Positions 52,539-60,259 of a DNA stretch of 64,000 nt are shown piece by piece. The stretch spans positions 62,001 through 126,000 of the forward strand of contig NZ_BNBM01000008.1 of assembly GCF_014655715.1 (NCBI RefSeq), read 5' to 3'. The number at the start of each line of letters is the position of its first letter. The stretch's first letter is position 1. Origin of the DNA: Streptomyces lanatus (GTDB lineage Bacteria > Actinomycetota > Actinomycetes > Streptomycetales > Streptomycetaceae). The notes beneath the pieces are model-generated. The model was not told the origin of the DNA, ran no database searches, and saw only the letters and a program-made list of their open reading frames with translations. The position numbers were made by a program, and so were the translations under genes.

Positions 52539-55500
52539 GTGACGCAGCACCCCCCGACCGCGGACGAGCTGCTCCGTTCGGTCACCGACACATTCGGCCC
52601 GGAGGCGGCGCCCAGCGAGGACGACAGCCTCATCGCCTGGGGCCTGGACTCGATCACCCTGATGAGGATCGCGGGCGGCTGGCGCAAGCGCGGCGTCCGG
52701 ATCAGCTTCGCCGAGCTGGCCAAGGAACCGACCCTGCGCGCCTGGCGGACACTGCTGGAAGCCCACGTCCCGGCGCCCCCGCCCACGGTGAGCGCGGCAC
52801 CCGCCCGGCCCGAACCCCGCGAGCCGTTCCCGCTGGCCGTGATGCAGCACGCGTACTGGATCGGCCGCGGCGACGAGACCACCCTGGGCTCCGTCGCCGC
52901 CCACCTCTACGTCGAGTTCGACGGCCCCGGCATCGACCCCGACCGGCTCGACACGGCCGTACGAGCCCTCGCGGCCCGCCACGGCATGCTGCGCGCCCGC
53001 TTCACCGACGACGGCCACCAGCAGATCCTGCCCGACCTCACCGGCCCCGCGACGGTCCTCCACGATCTGCGGACATACGACACCGGCCAAGCCGCCGCCC
53101 GCCTGGAGGACATCCGGCACACCTCCTCGCACGCCCGCCTGGACGTAGCCGTCGGCAAGGTCTTCTCCGTACAGCTCTCCCAGCTCCCGGACGGCTCCAG
53201 CCGGCTGCACGTGGACGTCGACATGCTGGCCGCCGACGCCCTCAGCTACCGGGTGCTCCTCTCCGACCTGGCCGAGCTCTACGCGAACCCGGCCGCCCCG
53301 CTTCCCCCGATCCGCACCAGCTACCCGGAGTACCTCGCCGAGCGCGCCGACGTACGGCGGCTGAGCCGGGAGCAGGCGCGGGAGTGGTGGCAGCGGCGGA
53401 TCCCGGAACTGCCCAGCGCGCCCGAACTCCCGCTGGTGCCCGAGGCGGACCGCACGGACCCGACCCGGGTGACCCGCCGCCACCACTGGCTGCCGCCGCA
53501 GGAGAAGCGGCGCCTGACCGCCCGCGCCCACCAGCACGGGCTGACCCCGGCCATGGCCGTGGCGACCGCCTTCTCCGAGGTCCTGGCCGCCTGGAGCGGA
53601 CAGCCCCGGTTCCTGCTGAACGTGCCGATGTTCGACCGCAGGGGCTCCCACCCCGACGTCGACCTCCTCGTCGGCGACTTCACCAGCTCGGTGCTGCTCG
53701 ACGTCGACCTCGCCGGGGAGGGCTCCTTCACCGAGCACGCACGGCGTCTGCAGGACCGTATGCACACCGATGCCGCGCATGCCGACTACTCGGGCGTGGA
53801 GGTACTGCGCGACCTGTCCCGGCACAACGGCGAACAGGTCCTCGCCCCCGTCGTGTTCACCAGCGCCCTCAACCTCGGCGAGCTCTTCGACACGGGCGTA
53901 CGGCAGTCCTTCGGCAAGCCCGTCTGGATCATCTCCCAGGGGCCGCAGGTGCTGCTCGACGCCCAGGTCACCGAGGTCGACGGCGGACTCCTCGTCAACT
54001 GGGACGTCCGCGAGGACGCCTTCCCGGCCGGCATGGTCGACGCGATGTTCGCCGCCTTCCACGGCCTCGTCACCCGGCTCGGCACCGACGACACGGTGTG
54101 GGAACGCCCGGTGCCGGCCCTGCTGCCGGCCGAGCAGTCGGCACTGCGCGCCAAGGTCAACGCCACCGAGGGCCCGCGCAGCCACCGGCTGCTGCACCAG
54201 GGCTTCTTCGCCCACGCCGCCGAACGGCCGGGCGCGCCCGCCCTGCTGTGGGGATCCGAAGGCGCCCTCTCCTACAGCGAGTTGGCCGACCGTGCGCTGC
54301 GCACGGCCGCGGCGCTGCGGGAGCGGGGCGTGCGCCCCGGCGACACGGTCGCGGTCAGCCTCCCCAAGGGGGCCGATCAGATCACCGCCGTACTGGGCGT
54401 GCTGGCCGCCGGTGCCACGTATGTGCCGATCGGCGTCGAGCAGCCGCCCGCCCGCCGCGACCGTATCCGCGCCACCGCCGGCTTCCGTGTCGCCCTGACC
54501 GACGGACGCCCCGTCGAGGGCCTCGACGCCCTGCCGGTCAGCGAGGCGGTACGCACCGCCCCGCTGCCGGATCCGGTGACGGTGGACGAGGAACAGCCCG
54601 CCTATGTGCTGTTCACCTCGGGCTCCACCGGGGAACCCAAGGGCGTCGAAGTGCCGCACCGGGCGGCCATGAACACCATCGACGACCTCAACGACCGTTA
54701 TGGCGTGGGCAGTTCGGACCGCTGTCTCGCCCTGTCCGCGCTGGACTTCGACCTCTCCGTGTACGACGTCTTCGGGCTCCTTGGCGCGGGCGGCGCCGTC
54801 GTCCTCGTGGCCGACGACGACCGGCGTGAGGCGAGCGAGTGGGCCGACCTGGTGCGCACGCACGAGGTGACCCTCATCAACTGCGTGCCCCCGCTCCTCG
54901 ACATGCTCCTCCTCGCCACCGCGCCCGGTGAACTACCCAGCGTGCGTGCGGTGTTGCTCGGCGGTGACTGGGTGGGCACCGACCTGCCGGGGCGGCTCGC
55001 GGAGCGGGCGCCGGGCTGCCGGTTCACCGGGCTGGGCGGGACCACGGAGACCGCGATCCACTCCACCGTCTGCGAGGTGCCTGGATCCGAAGTCCCGGCG
55101 CACTGGCGGTCGGTGCCCTACGGCACGCCGCTGCGCAACGTCCGTTGCCGAGTCGTCGACGCCCAGGGCCGGGACTGTCCGGACTGGGTGTCGGGGGAGC
55201 TGTGGATCGGCGGGGACGGGGTGGCGCTCGGCTACCGTGCCGATCCCTCGCGTACGGCCGAGAAGTTCACCGAGGCGGACGGGCTGCGCTGGTACCGCAC
55301 CGGTGACCTCGCGCGGTACTGGCCCGACGGGACCCTGGAGTTCCTCGGGCGCCGGGACCACCAGGTCAAGGTGCGGGGCTTCCGGATCGAGCTGGGCGAG
55401 GTGGAGGCGGCCCTCGCCGGGCACCCCGCGGTACGGCGTGCCGTGGCGGGGCTGACCCGGGGGCAGGGCGTCCAGCTCGCCGCAGCGGTGGCCGCCGACG

Positions 55501-55997
55501 CCGGGACGGCCGAGGACGAGCTGCGGGAGTGGGCGCGCTCGGTGCTGCCGCCGCACATGGTCCCGGCCCGGATCGCCGTGGCCGCGGAACTGCCGCTCAC
55601 CTCCAACGGCAAGCTCGACCGGCGTGCCGTACAGGAGCTGTGGCGGGTGGAGGGGGCGGACGGTCATCGGGCGCCCGGCACCGCCCTGGAGACGGTCGTG
55701 GCCGGTGTCTGGCGGGATGTCCTCGGCGTCGAACGCGTCGGCCTCGACGACGGCTTCTTCGCCCTCGGCGGCGACTCGGTCCTCGCCACCCTCATCGTGG
55801 GCCGGCTGCGTGAGGCGCTGGACACCTCCGAGGTGTCCGTGCGCTCGCTCTTCGCGACCCTCACGGCGGGCGGCATGGCGAAACGGCTGTCCGCCGAGGA
55901 GGAGACACCCGGGCGGCTCGAACAGGTCGCCGCGATCCAGCTGGAGATCGAGGGCATGTCGGCGGAGGAGATCGACTCCGCACTGCGCGACACCTGA
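52539..55997 (+). CDS. NRPS4: aryl carrier-Cy-A-T, starter module
   Basis: 1152 residues. An N-terminal aryl carrier domain (1-75, WGLDSITLM, Ser38 takes the phosphopantetheine arm) receives salicylate. The cyclisation domain (90-525) has DMLAADALS, fitting the DxxxxDxxS motif, in place of the HHxxxDG of condensation domains. The adenylation domain (540-1040) has pocket DLYNLGLIHK by eye, close to the Cys code DLYNLSLIWK but not identical. The carrier is near 1077 (FFALGGDSVLATL). It should make a 2-hydroxyphenyl-thiazoline (or -oxazoline if Ser/Thr). It is last in the operon but must act first. Starts 36 bases after NRPS3 with GGAGGAA. Confidence 0.93.
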   Translation: MTQHPPTADELLRSVTDTFGPEAAPSEDDSLIAWGLDSITLMRIAGGWRKRGVRISFAELAKEPTLRAWRTLLEAHVPAPPPTVSAAPARPEPREPFPLAVMQHAYWIGRGDETTLGSVAAHLYVEFDGPGIDPDRLDTAVRALAARHGMLRARFTDDGHQQILPDLTGPATVLHDLRTYDTGQAAARLEDIRHTSSHARLDVAVGKVFSVQLSQLPDGSSRLHVDVDMLAADALSYRVLLSDLAELYANPAAPLPPIRTSYPEYLAERADVRRLSREQAREWWQRRIPELPSAPELPLVPEADRTDPTRVTRRHHWLPPQEKRRLTARAHQHGLTPAMAVATAFSEVLAAWSGQPRFLLNVPMFDRRGSHPDVDLLVGDFTSSVLLDVDLAGEGSFTEHARRLQDRMHTDAAHADYSGVEVLRDLSRHNGEQVLAPVVFTSALNLGELFDTGVRQSFGKPVWIISQGPQVLLDAQVTEVDGGLLVNWDVREDAFPAGMVDAMFAAFHGLVTRLGTDDTVWERPVPALLPAEQSALRAKVNATEGPRSHRLLHQGFFAHAAERPGAPALLWGSEGALSYSELADRALRTAAALRERGVRPGDTVAVSLPKGADQITAVLGVLAAGATYVPIGVEQPPARRDRIRATAGFRVALTDGRPVEGLDALPVSEAVRTAPLPDPVTVDEEQPAYVLFTSGSTGEPKGVEVPHRAAMNTIDDLNDRYGVGSSDRCLALSALDFDLSVYDVFGLLGAGGAVVLVADDDRREASEWADLVRTHEVTLINCVPPLLDMLLLATAPGELPSVRAVLLGGDWVGTDLPGRLAERAPGCRFTGLGGTTETAIHSTVCEVPGSEVPAHWRSVPYGTPLRNVRCRVVDAQGRDCPDWVSGELWIGGDGVALGYRADPSRTAEKFTEADGLRWYRTGDLARYWPDGTLEFLGRRDHQVKVRGFRIELGEVEAALAGHPAVRRAVAGLTRGQGVQLAAAVAADAGTAEDELREWARSVLPPHMVPARIAVAAELPLTSNGKLDRRAVQELWRVEGADGHRAPGTALETVVAGVWRDVLGVERVGLDDGFFALGGDSVLATLIVGRLREALDTSEVSVRSLFATLTAGGMAKRLSAEEETPGRLEQVAAIQLEIEGMSAEEIDSALRDT

Positions 55998-56001
55998 CAG
56001 A

Positions 56002-56039
56002 AGGAGGGGCGGGGTGCCCGAAGACGCCCTGCCCCTCCT
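56002..56039. terminator. Bidirectional terminator after the NRPS operon
   Basis: AGGAGGGGCGGGG pairs with CCCTGCCCCTCCT (13 bp, one G-U in RNA) around a 12-base loop, between the convergent NRPS4 and binding-protein genes. Confidence 0.85.
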
Positions 56040-56051
56040 GTCCGTTGCCCG

Positions 56052-57068
56052 TCAGTCGAGCTTCTTGAAACCGGGCTCCAGGTTGTTCAGCGCCCACGGG
56101 ATGCCCAGCGCGGACGGGCTGCGCAGCTGGCTGATGGTCGCGACATCGGTGACGACATAGCGGCCGTCCTTCACCGCGGACATGTTCTTCACCAGGTCGC
56201 TGGCCTCGAACGCCTTCTTCAGGTCCGGCGTGGTGAACGCGATGACCGCGAGATCGGCGTCGAGCTTGTCCAACTGCTCGAAGGACAGCTCACCGGTCGG
56301 ACTGCCGTTGACCGTCTTGATGTTCTTCACCGACGGGGTCAGGCTCATCCCGACCTGGCTCATCAGCTTGGCGGCGAAGTCCTTCTCCGAGGCGATGGTG
56401 AAGATCTTCGCCGGGGTGTTGCCGATGGACAGGCTGTACGTCTTGCCGTCGAGCTTGGGGTGCTTCTCCTTGACCGCGGCGATGCTGTCCTCGGTCTCCT
56501 TGACGACCTGCTCGCCCTGGTCCTCCTTGCCGACGGCCTGGGCGACCACCTGCACATGCTCCTGCCAGGTCTGCTGCCCCCACGCCGTCTCGTAGCCGAT
56601 GGTGGGTGCCACCGCGGCGAGTTTCTTGTAGTCCTTGTCGAGGGTGAAGTCGGAGGTGGCGAGGATCAGATCGGGCTGGAGGGAGGCGACCTTCTCGTAG
56701 TCGACGGCCGTCAGCGTGTCGAGGAGTTCCGTCTTCTTCGTGTCGATCTTGCCCTTCAGCCACGGGTACACGCCGTCCGAGCTGAGGGAGTCCTTCGAGA
56801 TGGCGACCGGGGTGACGCCGAGCGCGTAGAGCGCGTCGATGTCGTCCGTGCCGCCGTTGCCGATCACCACGATGCGTTCCGGTGCCTTGGCGATCTTCGT
56901 GGTGCCGAACTTGTGCTTGATGGACACCGGGAAGGCGGACGAGGAGTCCGCCTTCGCGTCACCGGAGGCGTCGGTGGAGGTGTTGGAGTCGTCCTCGACG
57001 GAGCCGCAGGCTGCCAGCGCAGCGACCAGAGTGGCGGTGAGAAGGGGGATGAGGAGCTTTCTCGACAT
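56052..57068 (-). CDS. Ferric-siderophore binding lipoprotein (FepB/CchF-like)
   Basis: 338 residues. A lipoprotein signal with lipobox LAAC (Cys21) is followed by a Ser/Thr/Asp-rich linker and a class III periplasmic-binding fold: APERIVVIGNGGTDDIDALYALGVTPVAI, LQPDLILATSDF, KLAAVAPTI. It captures the ferric siderophore outside and feeds the FecCD permeases at 28743-30838, 25 kb away in the same cluster. The start at 57068 lies 14 bases from an iron box. Confidence 0.93.
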   Translation of the reverse strand: MSRKLLIPLLTATLVAALAACGSVEDDSNTSTDASGDAKADSSSAFPVSIKHKFGTTKIAKAPERIVVIGNGGTDDIDALYALGVTPVAISKDSLSSDGVYPWLKGKIDTKKTELLDTLTAVDYEKVASLQPDLILATSDFTLDKDYKKLAAVAPTIGYETAWGQQTWQEHVQVVAQAVGKEDQGEQVVKETEDSIAAVKEKHPKLDGKTYSLSIGNTPAKIFTIASEKDFAAKLMSQVGMSLTPSVKNIKTVNGSPTGELSFEQLDKLDADLAVIAFTTPDLKKAFEASDLVKNMSAVKDGRYVVTDVATISQLRSPSALGIPWALNNLEPGFKKLD

Positions 57069-57082
57069 GCGCGCCAGTAAAG

Positions 57083-57101
57083 CAAGGTAAGCCTTGCCTT
57101 A
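57083..57101. promoter_or_regulatory. Iron box for the binding-protein gene
   Basis: CAAGGTAAGCCTTGCCTTA (minus-strand reading TAAGGCAAGGCTTACCTTG) keeps the AGGnnAGGCTnnCCT core of the DmdR/IdeR site. Confidence 0.85.
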
Positions 57102-57154
57102 GCAATGTGTTTCGGACAACTTCTTTGCTTTTGACGGGAGTTGGCGATCTCTGA

Positions 57155-58108
57155 TCACGGACGGGTGGTCAGATAGCCCCCCATCGTGCGGAAGTAGTCG
57201 GTCGCCGCGTACTCCGTGCCGTCGTCGGTGCGCAGCCGTCGGATCACCAGCCCCGGGTGCCGGCCGCTGTGGGCGTCCGCGCCCGCCACGATGACGATGC
57301 CGTCGCCCTCGCGGATGAAGATGCGGCCCGGAGTGCCGCCGTAGCGGCCCTCGGAGACGGCCGCCGAGACGATCCGGATCCGCTGCCCGCGATGGAACGT
57401 GTACGCGTTCGGATACGGGTCCGACTGGGCCCGCACGAGGCGCTCCAGGCGCTCCGCAGGCCAGCTCCAGTCGATGCGGCTGTCCTCCGCCGAGCGCTTG
57501 TGGAAGAAGCTCGCGCGGCTGCGGTCCTGCGGCTGCCACTGGGCGGCGTCCCTGCCGGACGCGATGAGGTCGAGGGACTCGCGCACGATGGGCGCGATGA
57601 GGTCGACGGTGCGGTGGAACAGGTCCGTCGCGGTGTCGGCCGGGCCGACCGCCACCGAGCGCTGCACCAGGATGTCCCCGGCGTCCAGGTCGGCGTTCAT
57701 ACGGTGCGCGGTGACCCCGACGCGCTCCTCGCCGTTGATGAGCGCCCAGATGATGGGCGAGAAACCGGCGTAGGACGGCAGCAGTGAGTCGTGGACGTTG
57801 AGCGTGCCGTGCGGTGGCAGGTCGAAGAGCTCCGGGGGCAGCCAGGTGCGCCAGTTGTTGGCGACGAGGATGTCGGGCCTCGACTCCCTTACGGCGTCCA
57901 GGAGTTCGGGGTCGTCGGGGCGGTTGCGCAGGAGGACGGGGACGCCGTTCTTCTCGGCCAGTTCGGCGACGGAGTCGTCCCAGATCTTCTCGTAGGCGTG
58001 GTCGCTCTTGGGGTGGGTGACCACGAGGACGACCTCGTGATCGGAGTCCAGCAAGGCCTGCAGTGTGCGGTGACCCCAGGTCTGGTAGCCGAACATGGCG
58101 ACGCGCAT
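57155..58108 (-). CDS. Hydroxyornithine formyltransferase (Fmt-like)
   Basis: 317 residues, 10-formyl-tetrahydrofolate-dependent formyltransferase. NVHDSLLPSYAGFSPIIWALINGE holds the catalytic Asn/His loop and SLLP motif; HRMNADLDAGDILVQ supplies the conserved Asp. A C-terminal OB-like domain follows (about 215-317). In coelichelin-type clusters the homologue formylates N5-hydroxyornithine, and an N-oxygenase gene lies divergent here. The ATG at 58108 has GAAGGGGAG upstream; an in-frame ATG at 58135 would nearly touch the iron box. Confidence 0.88.
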   Translation of the reverse strand: MRVAMFGYQTWGHRTLQALLDSDHEVVLVVTHPKSDHAYEKIWDDSVAELAEKNGVPVLLRNRPDDPELLDAVRESRPDILVANNWRTWLPPELFDLPPHGTLNVHDSLLPSYAGFSPIIWALINGEERVGVTAHRMNADLDAGDILVQRSVAVGPADTATDLFHRTVDLIAPIVRESLDLIASGRDAAQWQPQDRSRASFFHKRSAEDSRIDWSWPAERLERLVRAQSDPYPNAYTFHRGQRIRIVSAAVSEGRYGGTPGRIFIREGDGIVIVAGADAHSGRHPGLVIRRLRTDDGTEYAATDYFRTMGGYLTTRP

Positions 58109-58137
58109 GCGGTTCTCCCCTTCGGCGGGCTCCATTG

Positions 58138-58156
58138 CAAGGTAAGGCTAACCTTA
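58138..58156. promoter_or_regulatory. Shared iron box between formyltransferase and N-oxygenase
   Basis: CAAGGTAAGGCTAACCTTA keeps the central AGGnnAGGCTAACCT core in the 84-base gap between divergent genes, so one site probably controls both directions. Confidence 0.87.
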
Positions 58157-58192
58157 TCTAACATGTGGCTGCCTGAGGGAGGCGATGCCACG

Positions 58193-59518
58193 GTGAAGTC
58201 ACCGCTCACGGGATCGGACACCACCCATGACGTCCTCGGAATAGGTTTCGGGCCGTCGAATCTCGCACTGGCCATAGCGATCGACGAACACAACGCAGGC
58301 CTTCCGGCCGACCGTCGGATCAACGCCCTTTTCCTGGAACGCCAGCCACGTTTCGGCTGGCACCGGGGCATGCTCATCGACGACGCCACCATGCAGGTGT
58401 CGTTCCTGAAGGACCTTGTCACGCTGCGCGATCCGGCCAGCGACTTCAGCTTCCTGTGCTTCCTGCGCGAGCGCGGCCGGCTGATCGACTTCCTGAACCA
58501 GAAGACCCTCTTCCCGCTCCGCGTCGAGTTCCACGAATACTTCGAGTGGGCCGCCGAGCGAGTGCGGCACCTCGTGGCGTACGACCATGTGGTCACCGCC
58601 ATCGACCCGGTGCGCGACGACACCGGCACGGTGACCCACTTCGACGTGGTCTGCCGCGACCCCGAGCGCCCCGGCCGGACCGTCACCCGCCGAGCCCGCG
58701 ACATCAGCGTGGCCGTCGGCCTGGAACCCCATGTGCCGCCCGGCGTCGAACTCTCCGAACGCGTCTGGCACAACAGCCAGTTACTGCCCCGCGTCACCGA
58801 ACTCGCCGCCACCGGACGGCCCGTGCGCCGGGCGGTCGTCCTGGGCGCCGGGCAGAGCGCCGCCGAGACCGTCGACTATCTGCACCGCTCCTTCCCGGAG
58901 GCCGAGGTCTGCGCGGTGTTCGCCAAGTACGGCTACACGCCCGCCGACGACAGCCCCTTCGCCAACCGCATCTTCGACCCGGAGGCGGTGGATGTGTACT
59001 TCGAGGCGCCCTCCGAGGTGAAACAGTCCCTCTTCGACTACCACCGCTCCACCAACTACTCCGTGGTCGACATGGAGTTGATCGAGTCCCTGTACGCCAC
59101 CGCGTACCAGGAGAAGGTCACCGGCCGGGAGCGGCTGCGGTTCCTCAATGTCTCCCGCATACGTGACGTCCGCCCGCGTGGCGACGGCCCTCTGGACGTC
59201 GCCGTGGAGTTCCTGCCCACCGGCGAGAAGCAGGTCCTGCGGGCCGACGTGCTCGTGCACGCCACCGGCTACCGGCCGCGTGACCTGGGCACCCTGCTCG
59301 GCGAGGCGGCGAAGGTCTGCCTCAGGGACGACGGCGACGCCATCCGGGTCTCGCGCGACCACCGGGTGGAGACGGCGCCCGACGTCGCCGCGGGGATCTA
59401 TCTCCAGGGCAGTACCGAGCACACGCACGGGCTCACATCGAGTCTGCTGTCGACGACCGCGATCCGCGCGGGGGAGATCCACCGCTCGCTGCTGGCCCGC
59501 CGCACGGCATCCGTCTGA
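58193..59518 (+). CDS. L-ornithine N5-monooxygenase
   Basis: 441 residues, flavin-dependent N-hydroxylase of the PvdA/SidA/IucD family. GIGFGPSNLALAIAI binds FAD, VLGAGQSAAETVDYLH binds NADPH, and HATGYRPRDL is the family ATGY motif; FLKDLVTLRDPASDFSF and NYSVVDMELIESLY line the substrate site. Ornithine rather than lysine is inferred from the hydroxy-Orn pocket in NRPS3. I prefer the GTG at 58193 with GGGAGG upstream; the ATG at 58163 has no ribosome site and abuts the iron box. Codon 197 is TTA (58781-58783). Confidence 0.92.
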   Translation: MKSPLTGSDTTHDVLGIGFGPSNLALAIAIDEHNAGLPADRRINALFLERQPRFGWHRGMLIDDATMQVSFLKDLVTLRDPASDFSFLCFLRERGRLIDFLNQKTLFPLRVEFHEYFEWAAERVRHLVAYDHVVTAIDPVRDDTGTVTHFDVVCRDPERPGRTVTRRARDISVAVGLEPHVPPGVELSERVWHNSQLLPRVTELAATGRPVRRAVVLGAGQSAAETVDYLHRSFPEAEVCAVFAKYGYTPADDSPFANRIFDPEAVDVYFEAPSEVKQSLFDYHRSTNYSVVDMELIESLYATAYQEKVTGRERLRFLNVSRIRDVRPRGDGPLDVAVEFLPTGEKQVLRADVLVHATGYRPRDLGTLLGEAAKVCLRDDGDAIRVSRDHRVETAPDVAAGIYLQGSTEHTHGLTSSLLSTTAIRAGEIHRSLLARRTASV

Positions 59519-59522
59519 GCGG

Positions 59523-60170
59523 TCAGACCGCTTCCGCCGCGGGCACGGCGGGGCCGAAGACCGCCACCACCCGGTCCGTGGACGTCACCGCCCCGCATGT
59601 GTCCGCCACCCACTCCAGCGCGAACCCGTGGCTGCCGGAGGAGGCGTCGGCGATGGCGTCCGCGACGACGAACGGCTCCAGGTCCTGCACCCAGGCGTCG
59701 GCGGCGGTCATCAGCACCCCGACCCGGGCGAACAGCCCCGCGATCACGACCTGGTCCCGCTTCAGATCGCGCAGCCTGCTGTCCAGGCGGGTCCGGGCGA
59801 AGGCGCTGTGCTTGCGCGCGGTGAGCACGGCGTCCCCGGAGCGCGGCTCGACCTGCTCGGCGAACGCCTCGCCGTCCCGGTCGGCCGGCGCCGCGGGCCG
59901 CCGTACATACAGGGCGGGCCCGCGCTCCCCGGCGGGCACCGAGTGGATGACGGGCACGCCCGCGGCATGCGCGGCGCTCACCAACCGGCCGGTGTTCGCG
60001 AGGAGTTCGGCGACCGGCGCGCCCTCCTCCGCCAGGACGCGCACGAAGCGCCTCTGTAAGTTCAGGACCAGGACCGCCGCCCGGCCCGGGTCGAGGCTCC
60101 ACCCCGTGGTGTCGTCGGGCAGCATCGCGGGGGTCGGCATGACGTACGGGAAGATCGAGCCAGGCGTCAT
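59523..60170 (-). CDS. Isochorismatase-like protein lacking the catalytic Asp
   Basis: 215 residues aligned by eye with the EntB/PhzD type of isochorismatase: N-terminal PYVMPT, GWSLDPGRAAVLVLNLQRRF, the Lys of LTARKHSAF and GLFARVGVLMTAADAW. The family start is usually LLVHDMQ with a catalytic Asp; here the triplet is AAC (Asn) and the adjacent Leu is a TTA codon (60057-60059, codon 38). Activity on isochorismate is therefore doubtful, and the cluster makes salicylate without this step. It has its own iron box. Converges with the N-oxygenase gene, 4 bases apart. Confidence 0.82.
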   Translation of the reverse strand: MTPGSIFPYVMPTPAMLPDDTTGWSLDPGRAAVLVLNLQRRFVRVLAEEGAPVAELLANTGRLVSAAHAAGVPVIHSVPAGERGPALYVRRPAAPADRDGEAFAEQVEPRSGDAVLTARKHSAFARTRLDSRLRDLKRDQVVIAGLFARVGVLMTAADAWVQDLEPFVVADAIADASSGSHGFALEWVADTCGAVTSTDRVVAVFGPAVPAAEAV

Positions 60171-60204
60171 CTCGGGTGCCCTTCGGGTGAGTTGGGAACC
60201 CTTA

Positions 60205-60223
60205 TTAGGTTAGCCTCACCTAA
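60205..60223. promoter_or_regulatory. Iron box for the isochorismatase-like gene
   Basis: TTAGGTTAGCCTCACCTAA, a 19-of-19 match to the box in front of panD (36301-36319), 35 bases upstream of the ATG at 60170. It is the last iron box and marks the right border of the regulon. Confidence 0.92.
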
Positions 60224-60259
60224 CTTCGATGTCTTGCCGATAACCCCTGCGAACCAGCC

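Noticed and set aside
58163..58192. ATG start for the N-oxygenase at 58163
   Set aside because: It lies 6 bases from the iron box with no ribosome site; the GTG at 58193 has GGGAGG.
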